Source: Candidatus Saccharimonadota bacterium (GTDB lineage: Bacteria > Patescibacteriota > Saccharimonadia > Saccharimonadales > Saccharimonadaceae). Taken from it: 53,542 nt of DNA. The first letter of the stretch is position 1. Every line of letters starts with the position of its first letter. The position numbers and the translations under genes are program-made. The stretch is taken from the NCBI GenBank assembly GCA_017645955.1, contig JAGCNM010000026.1, positions 1 to 53,542 of the forward strand. Direction: 5' to 3'. Positions 1-7,519 of this stretch are shown in pieces. A model generated the notes under the pieces. That model saw nothing but the letters and a program-made list of their open reading frames with translations. It was not told the origin of the DNA and searched no databases.

Positions 1-23
1 CTAACCAGCTGAGCTACCGACCC
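1..23 (-). tRNA. partial tRNA (5' part only)
   Basis: The minus strand reads a typical tRNA 5' end: seven acceptor bases GGGTCGG, then TA, a D-stem start GCTC and a D-loop with GG. The gene runs off the window edge before the anticodon, so the amino acid cannot be named. It lies 10 bp downstream of tRNA-Val on the same strand and is probably co-transcribed with it. Confidence 0.75.
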
Positions 24-33
24 AAATTTTTAA

Positions 34-110
34 TGGTGGACGCTAGAGGAGTTGAACCTCTGACCTTGTCTACGTCAAAGACACGCTCTAGCCAACTGAG
101 CTAAGCGTCC
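34..110 (-). tRNA. tRNA-Val (anticodon GAC)
   Basis: The minus strand folds as a full cloverleaf: acceptor GGACGCT pairs with AGCGTCC, the D-arm is standard, the anticodon stem TGTCT/AGACA closes the loop TTGACGT (anticodon GAC), and the T-loop is canonical. The 3' CCA is encoded. An extended -10 box (TGATATAAT on the minus strand, 130-138) lies about 20 bp upstream and is the likely promoter. Confidence 0.93.
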
Positions 111-177
111 AAAAACAAATACAACTCCTATTATATCACAAATCTTCGAAAATCGATAAAAATCTCTGGATTCTTAC

Positions 178-1851
178 TTATGAGCGATACAGTAAAAAAC
201 CATCTAAATCAGTAACCGGGATATAAAGACCACTTTCTTTTACGGCCTTTTTAACCTTATCAATGCTATTATTGTCCGTCACGATATAATCAATTTCAGA
301 AGCCGGGATCCCAGTACGAATTCCACGATCATCCATATACCAGTATTCGTCATAATAATCCATATCATCCACTTCTCCATTTTTTATCACATTACCACCG
401 CCAAATCCGCATATCTCATACTTATCCTCGTCAAAAACAAGAGAGTCTTTATCATATTTCACAAATCTATCATCATTATGAAAAACTAGGAAAACATTCT
501 CCTCGGAGTTGTAAAGAGACCGCTCAGTAGTCCTGCCACCCATAGCGGAAAAAGCAGCCGCACTACTATCAAATATAGCACGCCGTAACCCCATAGGTTC
601 TTCTAAAACCATTGATACATCTGTATCTAGTGGCGTACAATCACTTTTTTCCCCAACCCCCAAATACTCTTTTGATAGAACGCCATTCTCTAGAACAAAC
701 GGCAAATAATCTGCTGAAACAACCGATTTTATTATGTCCCCCTTTTCGATTTGTCCAATTTTGCCATTCTTTAACAAATCTCGATGTCTAAAGAAAGAAT
801 TCATCCGACTATTCTCAATATAATCATACGCATCCGCTATGTTATTGATATTAAGTGGATAGCAAAAACTTCGAATAACTATATCGCTTAAACTGTTCGC
901 TTCGTCAACATTGTAATCATCATAAATAGTCCGAATCTCTTTTTTTACCTCAGATATTGACCTTCGCCCATAATCCTCGTATTTATTATGAAGTGAAGAG
1001 TCATAACTTTCTTTTTCACCACTCCTAGTCTGATAATGCATTGAATGTAGTTGCCTTACAAGAGTTTGAAAATCATTCAAATCTTTACCAGAATAAAACT
1101 TTCGAATCGGGTCATCGCTATCTGGCCAACACATAATCGCGCGCATCATGTAATCACCTCCAGACAACTTATCTAGAAAACGCTCAATATTTTTCCCACC
1201 TGATTCAAAAGCACATTTCAATAAATCCCTATAAATAATCTCCTCAGTATCATACTTAGCGCCATTCTTGCCTTCAACTTTTTCATCCTTAAAAATAGTT
1301 CTTCTTAAAAGCGGGCTCTGTATCCTTCGAGAATCAGTTCCAAACCCAGTCGACAAACTACGTCTGTCACCACTTTCGTCATGATTGAATTCAAGCGACA
1401 ATTGATCAATTGGGTGTTGAATCTTAAAAACCGCCATTTGTTTTGCAAAATTAGGAGTATCATTCTCGCCCATCATTAGGATAATTTTACGAACTTTATT
1501 CTCTGAAATATCGAGATTTAGTATAGCGTCCGTTAAAGCCATGCTTAACTGTTGCGTGTATTGTTCATCCGGACTAATAATTGAATCAGATAATGCATTA
1601 TATAAATCCATAAAGGCATTTATATAAAACCTTTGTTTATCATTAGAATCCTCTCTATTAAACCGATAGATTAAATAGCTACTAACTATTTCGCTTCTTT
1701 CTTCGTTGCTTAAACTTAAAAACTGTTGTTCTTCTTTTGATAATTCCGAGTATTCTTGACTTCCCAGTAAACCTAATTGGCCAAATCTTTTATTTCTTTC
1801 TTCAGCATTATTAAGCCAATCTAGATTTCCACCTTTTTCTGGATTATTCAT
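178..1851 (-). CDS. 557-aa protein of unknown function
   Basis: I do not recognise the family with certainty. The N-terminal two thirds are charged and probably helical, without signal peptide or membrane segment, so the protein is likely cytoplasmic. The last 200 residues form a more conserved-looking block: GDIIKSVV then DYLPFVLENGVLSKEYLG, then SDCTPLDTDVS, and near the end GIPASEIDYIV. The 'YL..iLenGvl..e.lg' pattern faintly recalls ADP-ribosyltransferase-type folds; that is a guess. The open frame extends six codons upstream, but those codons run through a TATAAT box (1858-1863), so I place the start at the ATG at 1851, 6 nt after that box (leaderless). It is divergent from the Fic/HD/kinase operon, about 60 bp between starts, which suggests a functional link. 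Confidence 0.7.
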   Translation of the reverse strand: MNNPEKGGNLDWLNNAEERNKRFGQLGLLGSQEYSELSKEEQQFLSLSNEERSEIVSSYLIYRFNREDSNDKQRFYINAFMDLYNALSDSIISPDEQYTQQLSMALTDAILNLDISENKVRKIILMMGENDTPNFAKQMAVFKIQHPIDQLSLEFNHDESGDRRSLSTGFGTDSRRIQSPLLRRTIFKDEKVEGKNGAKYDTEEIIYRDLLKCAFESGGKNIERFLDKLSGGDYMMRAIMCWPDSDDPIRKFYSGKDLNDFQTLVRQLHSMHYQTRSGEKESYDSSLHNKYEDYGRRSISEVKKEIRTIYDDYNVDEANSLSDIVIRSFCYPLNINNIADAYDYIENSRMNSFFRHRDLLKNGKIGQIEKGDIIKSVVSADYLPFVLENGVLSKEYLGVGEKSDCTPLDTDVSMVLEEPMGLRRAIFDSSAAAFSAMGGRTTERSLYNSEENVFLVFHNDDRFVKYDKDSLVFDEDKYEICGFGGGNVIKNGEVDDMDYYDEYWYMDDRGIRTGIPASEIDYIVTDNNSIDKVKKAVKESGLYIPVTDLDGFLLYRS

Positions 1852-1880
1852 AAGTACATTATATATCATTAAGAATATTA

Positions 1881-1889
1881 TGCTATAAT
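1881..1889 (+). promoter_or_regulatory. extended -10 promoter of the Fic operon
   Basis: TGCTATAAT matches the extended -10 consensus. It is followed by a leader of roughly 20 nt with a GGAAGG ribosome binding site before the ATG at 1915. No good -35 hexamer is visible. It lies about 20 bp from the opposing -10 box of the 557-aa gene, so the two promoters must compete for space. Confidence 0.7.
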
Positions 1890-1914
1890 GATATAAGATT
1901 GGAAGGTAAATACT

Positions 1915-2649
1915 ATGAACGAAATAATAGGAGGGGGCAACGGAAACAAAGAGACATTTTTTGATTCTCTTTCCTCCGTTGAATTTGCTGGCAATAATAT
2001 TTCAGTAGAAACTTATTTACAAGATGCTAACAGAAATCTATTAGCTATGTCTAGGACAGCGCGGGGTGTAGTGGATACTTCTGCTAGTGCGGAAAAAGCA
2101 AAGTCTATGACTGACATATCCGGAGAAACAGCAGCCGACTTGGCAAAACAGAATTTTGAAACCGCTATTCGGGAAGCTTATGATAAAAAAGAGAAAAATT
2201 TTGAATCCCCAGAAGACCTGAGGAGTTTTATTGAAGGCTTAGCAACGACCGTCAATTCTGGAATCGTAAAAGAAGGAAATCTAATTCGAACATCTGATTC
2301 AGAAAAATATCCATACGCCAGAATTGCCAATCTAGAAAACTATATGAACAAGTTCTACCAAGAGCTTTATGACCGTATTCAAAATCCCGAAGCAGACCCA
2401 ATCGAAGCAGCTGCCTTTGCAGAATTTGGAATAGACTTTGGTGGACATTTTTTTGCCGATGGTTGCGGAAAAACTGCAAAAATTGTTTCCAGTTATATAT
2501 TAATGCGACATAACCACAAGCTACCAGAATATAAAGGCGGAAGAGACGCTTATTACGCCAATCAGCTTCAGCAGATTGCTGGAGAAAACGAAGCCGCCGA
2601 CGAAGCCGGATATCAGAAATTCCTAAAGTATTACAGAGGACTGTTTTAA
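1915..2649 (+). CDS. Fic-fold protein with altered active-site motif
   Basis: This 244-aa protein carries a Fic signature near residue 185, reading HFFADGCGKTAK, followed by a helix and a LP..k..rdaYY stretch as in Fic enzymes. Fic proteins usually transfer AMP or another phosphate-containing group to hydroxyl side chains through HPFx(D/E)GNGRxxR. Here the catalytic His, the Phe, the metal-binding Asp and both glycines are kept, but Asn becomes Cys and both phosphate-binding Arg become Lys. Activity on another nucleotide, or reduced activity, is possible. No (S/T)xxxE(G/N) inhibitory helix is evident. It is the first gene of an operon with an HD hydrolase 10 bp downstream and a P-loop kinase. 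There is no signal peptide, so it probably acts in the cytoplasm. Confidence 0.75.
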   Translation: MNEIIGGGNGNKETFFDSLSSVEFAGNNISVETYLQDANRNLLAMSRTARGVVDTSASAEKAKSMTDISGETAADLAKQNFETAIREAYDKKEKNFESPEDLRSFIEGLATTVNSGIVKEGNLIRTSDSEKYPYARIANLENYMNKFYQELYDRIQNPEADPIEAAAFAEFGIDFGGHFFADGCGKTAKIVSSYILMRHNHKLPEYKGGRDAYYANQLQQIAGENEAADEAGYQKFLKYYRGLF

Positions 2650-2659
2650 GGAGTAAATT

Positions 2660-3241
2660 ATGGAAAATTTAGTAAAAGAATATCACAAAACACAATATAG
2701 AAATAAGAATAAAGTCCCCTACATCGAACATCTTATCGGTGTAAAATCCATTTTATCTTCGGTTTTAGAAATTACTGGCGAATGTACAGATGAGGTACTA
2801 TTGAAAGACATGCTAGATGCTGCACTCGGACATGACCTAATTGAAGACACCAACATCTCTAAGGAAGAAATCATAGAAACGAGTAGTGAGCGAGCTCTCC
2901 ATTTGATAGAAGAATTATCCAATCCAGTAGACGATGCTCATACTGATGAATACATGAAACAACTTGTTAACGCCTCCGAAGAAGCTAGAATCATTAAGTA
3001 TTGTGATTTGTTAGAAAACACCACTAGTGTCAGTTATGGTTTACAAGATTTAGGAATTGACTGGTTTTATAATTTTTATGAACCAATCCTTAAAAGAACT
3101 ACTGATAATCTCGCAAATACTAACTTTGTCAAATATCCCAAAACTGCAAACTTATTAATTACTACACTCAAGATATCAACAGATTTATTATATGAGAAAT
3201 TAAAACTATACGGAGAAGAAAATAGTGGAAAGACTAAATAA
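2660..3241 (+). CDS. RelA/SpoT-type HD-domain hydrolase
   Basis: This 193-aa single-domain protein has the HD-hydrolase layout of SpoT and small alarmone hydrolases: KVPYIEHLIGV (first metal His), AALGHDLIEDT (HD pair plus ED) and IIKYCDLLENT (the distal Asp). The family hydrolyses (p)ppGpp or related nucleotides using Mn2+. No synthetase or regulatory domain is attached, as in MESH1/SAH proteins. It starts 10 bp after the Fic gene behind an AAGGAG site, and its last 17 nt overlap the kinase gene, so the three are probably translated together. Whether its substrate is ppGpp or a product of the neighbouring enzymes cannot be told from sequence. Confidence 0.75.
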   Translation: MENLVKEYHKTQYRNKNKVPYIEHLIGVKSILSSVLEITGECTDEVLLKDMLDAALGHDLIEDTNISKEEIIETSSERALHLIEELSNPVDDAHTDEYMKQLVNASEEARIIKYCDLLENTTSVSYGLQDLGIDWFYNFYEPILKRTTDNLANTNFVKYPKTANLLITTLKISTDLLYEKLKLYGEENSGKTK

Positions 3242-4514
3242 TAGCGGCGAATCAAGCTCACCCGAATTAGCGAACAAATACAATACATTGAAGGAAGAAG
3301 TTCCTTTTATTGGTTTAATTCCGGAAGATTTAAAAGATATTCCGGAAAGCATTGCGAGAATATGCCTAAGACAACGTGAAACTATGAATTCCCCAATTAA
3401 CAAATATACGAATTCATACAATTTATATGCTATAGATGAAAAATTTCAAAATCCAGACGATTTCCCTCCAAAAGTCGAAGCAGGTAAAGCTATTCTCAAA
3501 AAGACTATTGATTCTCAAAGTTATTGGCAACCAGAAAGAGCTGAATTACAGAATTATGGAATTCAATGCCAATTTGAACACACCAAAGCTCTGTCAGAGA
3601 GTATGCGCGCCGCCGAACGCGAGCTTGGAATACCGGCTACTATTTACATATTATGTGGTGTTTCCGCAGCCGGAAAAACGACTGCCTGTAAAAAAGCAGA
3701 TTATCCAGGCATGATTTACAAAACAAAGCCAGACGGCAGCAGAGGAAACCCAATAGGACCATTAGCGACAGATAATTCGAAAGATTATTTATGGATGGCT
3801 GGCGGTAGCTGCGACCAAATACATGCGGAAAGCTCCATGATGATGAGAAAAATAGATACACTTTGGGCCGAGTATGTATCACAAAGAAACGGGGATTGTT
3901 CCGAGGTCCGAGACAAAACCTTCAGCGAAATAAAAGATATAGAAGAAATAATTCAAAATGCGCAAGAAACCGGACGCAGAATCTCCGACCTCGACATTGA
4001 TGTCCCATTTATTGTTTCAGCTGTCGGAGTAATGATGCGACAAAAAGGAAGCCACGAACCACATCCGGCATTCGATTATCTAAAAAGTAATTATGTGTCA
4101 ATGAAAGAAACTAGGTATACAAAATTGAAAAAAACCTATCCAGATTCTGGAATAGATATTTCCTATACTTTGAAGTGTTACGACTACATCAATGATCCAA
4201 AGGAAAGACAAAAGGAAGTCGCTCGCTACAAAAGAGACGAGAGTGGTAACCTCGTCCTAGAAATCATTGACACTGAGTTGTACGAACAGGCCATATTGGA
4301 GAATAAAGAATCTGAAACGAGATTCCTAGAGGAAGCCGATTCCGTCGGGAGTCAACTTGTAACTAGAGAGTTTATAGAGGATTACTGCAATAAATATCTT
4401 GACCCTAAAGATGAGGCTACAATAAAAGCAATAAAGAGTGGACTAGAAGCATACATAGATGATGATAATCTAAAAACGGTTGCTGAAATCCTTGATGAAA
4501 ACGCCAAAGCATAA
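3225..4514 (+). CDS. P-loop kinase, zeta-toxin-like
   Basis: This 429-aa protein has a Walker A motif GVSAAGKTT at about residues 144-152 after a hydrophobic strand (IYILC). About 55 residues further on, CDQIHAESSMMMRKI resembles the 'h.Ea..la..l' helix of zeta toxins and related sugar or nucleotide kinases. The C-terminal third is charged and unrecognised. Zeta-type kinases phosphorylate UDP-GlcNAc or other small metabolites; the substrate here is unknown. The start overlaps the HD gene by 17 nt, which indicates translational coupling. The frame ends 5 bp before the -35 box of the next gene. No epsilon-type antitoxin is recognisable nearby. Confidence 0.65.
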   Translation: MERLNNSGESSSPELANKYNTLKEEVPFIGLIPEDLKDIPESIARICLRQRETMNSPINKYTNSYNLYAIDEKFQNPDDFPPKVEAGKAILKKTIDSQSYWQPERAELQNYGIQCQFEHTKALSESMRAAERELGIPATIYILCGVSAAGKTTACKKADYPGMIYKTKPDGSRGNPIGPLATDNSKDYLWMAGGSCDQIHAESSMMMRKIDTLWAEYVSQRNGDCSEVRDKTFSEIKDIEEIIQNAQETGRRISDLDIDVPFIVSAVGVMMRQKGSHEPHPAFDYLKSNYVSMKETRYTKLKKTYPDSGIDISYTLKCYDYINDPKERQKEVARYKRDESGNLVLEIIDTELYEQAILENKESETRFLEEADSVGSQLVTREFIEDYCNKYLDPKDEATIKAIKSGLEAYIDDDNLKTVAEILDENAKA

Positions 4515-4519
4515 ACATA

Positions 4520-4548
4520 TTGACATTTTAGAACAAATATGATACAAT
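4520..4548 (+). promoter_or_regulatory. sigma-70 promoter of the 67-aa gene
   Basis: A perfect -35 TTGACA (4520-4525), a 17-bp spacer and a -10 TACAAT (4543-4548) lie directly behind the kinase stop codon. The transcript would begin around 4555 and carries a short inverted repeat (GCCCA/TGGGC, 4556-4568) just before the ribosome binding site. Confidence 0.85.
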
Positions 4549-4585
4549 TAAAGAAGCCCAGCTTGGGCCAAAGGAGGTAGAAAAA

Positions 4586-4789
4586 ATGGTTGAGGGTTTG
4601 GAAAAAGAGCCGTTTGACTATGAAAAGTTCGTAAAATACTATCTTCATGATAGGGGCGACGGTAAAATGCTTACCGGCGAAGAATCCGAGAGCGTAAAAG
4701 CTCAATATGAAAAAATGTATTACAGAACTAACGTCAAAACAATCGCCGAGTTCGGCGACTATTTGGACAAAATGGATGCTTCTTGCTAA
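4586..4789 (+). CDS. 67-aa orphan protein
   Basis: A strong ribosome binding site (AAGGAGGT, 4571-4578) sits 7 nt before the ATG, and the gene is bracketed by its own consensus promoter and a GC-rich terminator, so it is very likely real. The protein is acidic and hydrophilic, rich in Glu, Lys and Tyr, without membrane segment or cysteine motif. I do not recognise a family. Its position straight after the Fic/HD/kinase operon, with separate transcription, would fit a small regulator or antitoxin-type partner, but nothing in its sequence proves this. Confidence 0.7.
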   Translation: MVEGLEKEPFDYEKFVKYYLHDRGDGKMLTGEESESVKAQYEKMYYRTNVKTIAEFGDYLDKMDASC

Positions 4790-4828
4790 TCTCTTCTGAG
4801 ACCAGGCTAATAAGCCAATCACCACTTA

Positions 4829-4855
4829 CCGCCGGCATTGCCGGCGGCTTTTTTA
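4829..4855 (+). terminator. rho-independent terminator
   Basis: A perfect 7-bp stem CCGCCGG/CCGGCGG with a CATTG loop is followed by GC and a run of six T. It ends the 67-aa gene transcript. Confidence 0.9.
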
Positions 4856-4902
4856 TTTAATAAACTTCCCCTGTTATACTGTTAGAAAAAAGCATAACAG
4901 TA

Positions 4903-4931
4903 TTGACAAAAATAAGCATATGTGCTATAAT
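4903..4931 (+). promoter_or_regulatory. consensus promoter of the 126-aa gene
   Basis: -35 TTGACA (4903-4908), 17-bp spacer and -10 TATAAT (4926-4931) with an extended TGC: one of the best promoter matches in the window. An inverted repeat CTGTTAT/ATAACAG (about 4871-4900) lies just upstream and could be an operator. Confidence 0.9.
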
Positions 4932-4937
4932 ACAGAC

Positions 4938-5096
4938 ATAAATTGTCGAACGGGCAAAGAACATTCAAAAAGAGTGAATTGACATTTTCGCATTTCTATC
5001 TCGCAAAAAGTAAGTAATTCTAGTGGCAAAAAGCCTTAAATTACCAAAAGCTAGAACGCTTACTACTCTATTAAAGAGTACTATGGAGGTAAAGCA
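4938..5096 (+). other. long 5' leader of the 126-aa gene
   Basis: About 160 nt separate the predicted transcription start from the ATG at 5097, far longer than any other leader in the window. I find no open frame worth calling. A short hairpin (TACTCT ... AGAGTA, about 5064-5080) lies just before the GGAGG ribosome binding site. It could be a regulatory leader, but no known riboswitch consensus is recognisable. Confidence 0.45.
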
Positions 5097-5477
5097 ATGA
5101 GCAATCAGTACAATACGGCATGGCAAAAAACTGAGAGAGACAAAAGGTACAAAAGAACGCTTAACAACGCAGGTCGAACCACGTGGGTAAGAGAAGTGTC
5201 AAGATTAGAATGGGGCAAATCCTCGTGTACGGTATTTTACCGTGTAGGAAATTACGAATGCAAAAAGAACATTATTAAGGAGATTCGCAAATATGCTGGA
5301 AGACTGAACCAAGAGAAGAGAGATAAGATTTCGAAAGCAACCCCCGAATGCATCACGGTTATAAGAGATAATGAATTATGCTATATGCAAGGTTGTCCCT
5401 ATAACATGGGTATTCGCAGTTACTATTCACTCGATGAAAGAGAAATAAGAGAATGGGTAGCAGACGCTTTGTCATGA
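5097..5477 (+). CDS. 126-aa orphan protein
   Basis: The gene has a GGAGG ribosome binding site, a consensus promoter and a terminator of its own. The product is basic, soluble and contains four cysteines (about residues 44, 54, 85 and 95-100 region), two of them in LCYMQGCPYN. It starts with a Lys/Arg-rich stretch that might contact nucleic acid. I recognise no family. The strong promoter suggests high expression, and the long leader suggests post-transcriptional control. Confidence 0.7.
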   Translation: MSNQYNTAWQKTERDKRYKRTLNNAGRTTWVREVSRLEWGKSSCTVFYRVGNYECKKNIIKEIRKYAGRLNQEKRDKISKATPECITVIRDNELCYMQGCPYNMGIRSYYSLDEREIREWVADALS

Positions 5478-5491
5478 TTTACCCTTACATT

Positions 5492-5530
5492 ATCCTCCCC
5501 GGCCATGGGGGTACGCCGGAGAGGATTTTT
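5492..5530 (+). terminator. rho-independent terminator
   Basis: A 12-nt arm ATCCTCCCCGGC (5492-5503) pairs imperfectly with GCCGGAGAGGAT (5515-5526) around an 11-nt loop, followed by T5. It terminates the 126-aa gene before the convergent deoxyribosyltransferase-like gene. Confidence 0.8.
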
Positions 5531-5540
5531 AATTAATAGT

Positions 5541-5969
5541 CTACGAAGGATGTCGTATCGATAATTCTTTCACAATTTGCCTAAACGGCTCAATTAAATC
5601 TTCTGGCTTATCATAAAGAATAACTTTTGTTGCAAGATCCGCTATCGTGGTTGAAATATCGCTACCAGTTTTAGCGATTACAAAAATAGGCTTACCAATT
5701 GCGTAGCAATACCCAGCGTTAATTCCGAGTCCAACACCTTTTTCACTAAATTCAATAATATTGCAGTCACACTGTTTCATTGCAGGAAAAGCATAATCCG
5801 TCATTAAAGTCTTACCCTCTGGAATTTTTGCCTTTCCCCACTTTTCAACATCACGAACCATAACCGTAATACTAATCCCAGCTTTGTTCAAAGCTTTTTC
5901 TATCGCTTCGACTTTAACTCGGTCTTGATCCCCCTCGTGAAACTTTAATGCGAAAAAAGAATTAATCAT
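5541..5969 (-). CDS. nucleoside 2-deoxyribosyltransferase-like protein
   Basis: This 142-aa protein fits the nucleoside 2-deoxyribosyltransferase/TIR-like fold: an N-terminal strand (FFALKF), a central D-rich turn after helix 2 (KQCDCNIIEFSE) and GLGINAGYCYAIGKPIFVI, where a family member would keep E/N-x-G-x-A for the nucleoside site. The usual catalytic Glu (often GTAFELG) is replaced by GLGINAG, so activity is uncertain. The open frame continues 43 codons upstream into tRNA-Phe, which is not credible. The ATG at 5969 lies 6 nt after an extended -10 box (TGCTATAAT, minus strand 5976-5984), so I use that start. Confidence 0.65.
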   Translation of the reverse strand: MINSFFALKFHEGDQDRVKVEAIEKALNKAGISITVMVRDVEKWGKAKIPEGKTLMTDYAFPAMKQCDCNIIEFSEKGVGLGINAGYCYAIGKPIFVIAKTGSDISTTIADLATKVILYDKPEDLIEPFRQIVKELSIRHPS

Positions 5970-6065
5970 AAAAGCATTATAGCATAAATAATCAATACCG
6001 ATTGACACTAGGTTTCCGTGTATTTTTGAACAAAAAACCGCCCAGATGGCGGATTCTAACATGAA

Positions 6066-6141
6066 TGGTGGCGCCGACTGGACTTGAACCAGTGACACAA
6101 GGCTCTTCAGGCCTCTGCTCTACCAACTGAGCTACAGCGCC
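6066..6141 (-). tRNA. tRNA-Phe (anticodon GAA)
   Basis: Acceptor GGCGCTG pairs with CGGCGCC, the anticodon stem GAGGC/GCCTT closes loop CTGAAGA (anticodon GAA), and CCA is encoded. The extended -10 box on the minus strand (6153-6161) overlaps the divergent hisS promoter region. Confidence 0.95.
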
Positions 6142-6183
6142 ATGATTTCTACATTATATCATATCTATGCTATAATTAAAACT

Positions 6184-7518
6184 ATGAAAAAGATTAATAC
6201 ATCGCCAATTTCTGGAACCCAGGAACTGCTACCTGAAATCCAGAAATCTTTTGACAATTTAAAGACAAAAATCAATGATACCTATAATAGTCATGGCTTT
6301 TTCAATATCGAGACTCCGTCGATTGAACGAACTGAAATTCTTCTTGCTAAAGCTGGCGGTGATACCGAAAAACAAATCTACAAAGTCGTTAAAACTACCG
6401 AAGCCGAATCGGAAGCCGATCAGGCGCTTCGCTTCGACCATACCGTCCCGCTAGCCCGATACGTCATTGAACATGAAAGTAATCTTACCTTCCCTTTTAA
6501 AGTCTCACAAATCGGTCTCAACTTCCGTGGCGAACGTGCCCAAAAAGGACGTTTCCGCGAGTTCTATCAATGCGATATCGACATTATCGGGCGCGACAAC
6601 CTTCCCGTTGCTTACGACGCCGACGTCATCTCAACCTTACTTGACACTTTCTCGACTTTCGAACTAGAAACCCCCGTCCTTGCGCGCATTAGCAACCGAA
6701 AAATCCTTTCTGGCCTTTTAGAAGCCTTAAAACTTGAAGACCTATCTAAAGATATCTTCAGCATCATCGACCACTCCGAAAAAGTCACTCCCGAAAAAAC
6801 TAAACTCGACTTCGAAGAATTAAAGATTAAAAAAGAAGATATTAAAAAACTATTAAATTTTATCGAACTGAATGGCGAACGTTCTGAAGTTATTACGGCT
6901 CTTAATAATTTAGAAATCGAAAACGAAACCTTTAATGCTGGCGTCATGGAACTAGACCAAGTCCTCTATCTTCTCGAATCGTTAGGCTTAAAAGAAAACG
7001 CCATTGCTGACATGAAAATCGTTCGTGGCCTCGATTATTATACCGGAACCGTCTTCGAATTTATCCTACCTGAATACAAAAACATCGGCTCAGTTTGTGG
7101 CGGTGGACGCTACGAAAATTTAACTGGTTATTTCTCCGAGAAAGCTTTTCCTGGCGTTGGTGGCTCAATCGGCCTAACGCGACTCTTTTACGTTCTAAAT
7201 GAAAAAGGTCTTCTAAAAGAAGCTGATGAAAACAAAATCGACTACGCTGTAATCCCGGTTTCCGAACATGAATTTGATGAAGCTTTAAATGTTGCTAAAA
7301 AACTCCGTGAAAAAAAATATAGTACGACAACAGTCTTAACCGAGAAAAAACTTGGCGATAAAATGTCCTATGCCGCTAAAATCGCTAAACATGGTATCGT
7401 CATCGGCGAAGAAGAAATTGGCGGCAAAATCTTAAACGCGAAAAACTTTGAGACTGGCGAAATCAGCGAGATAAACATCGAAGTAATTTCTAACCCAGAA
7501 GACTTCTGGGCTAACTAA
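6184..7518 (+). CDS. hisS: histidyl-tRNA synthetase
   Basis: HisRS charges tRNA-His in the cytoplasm. The 444-aa protein has the class II motif 2 region (NFRGERAQKGRFREFYQCDI), the histidine-specific motif RGLDYYTGTVFEF, motif 3 (GGSIGLTRLF) and a C-terminal anticodon-binding domain. Length is normal. The open frame starts earlier, but the ATG at 6184 gives the canonical start MKKINTSPISGTQE and lies 7 nt after TATAAT (6171-6176, extended TGC), with no ribosome binding site, so it is predicted leaderless. The Erm-like methylase gene follows after 1 bp. Confidence 0.96.
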   Translation: MKKINTSPISGTQELLPEIQKSFDNLKTKINDTYNSHGFFNIETPSIERTEILLAKAGGDTEKQIYKVVKTTEAESEADQALRFDHTVPLARYVIEHESNLTFPFKVSQIGLNFRGERAQKGRFREFYQCDIDIIGRDNLPVAYDADVISTLLDTFSTFELETPVLARISNRKILSGLLEALKLEDLSKDIFSIIDHSEKVTPEKTKLDFEELKIKKEDIKKLLNFIELNGERSEVITALNNLEIENETFNAGVMELDQVLYLLESLGLKENAIADMKIVRGLDYYTGTVFEFILPEYKNIGSVCGGGRYENLTGYFSEKAFPGVGGSIGLTRLFYVLNEKGLLKEADENKIDYAVIPVSEHEFDEALNVAKKLREKKYSTTTVLTEKKLGDKMSYAAKIAKHGIVIGEEEIGGKILNAKNFETGEISEINIEVISNPEDFWAN

Positions 7519-7519
7519 C

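Noticed and set aside
4938-5096. Known riboswitch in the long leader
   Set aside because: No recognisable riboswitch core was found; it is reported only as an unexplained leader.
5970-6098. N-terminal extension of the deoxyribosyltransferase-like protein
   Set aside because: It would be translated from inside tRNA-Phe; the internal ATG at 5969 fits the leaderless promoter rule.
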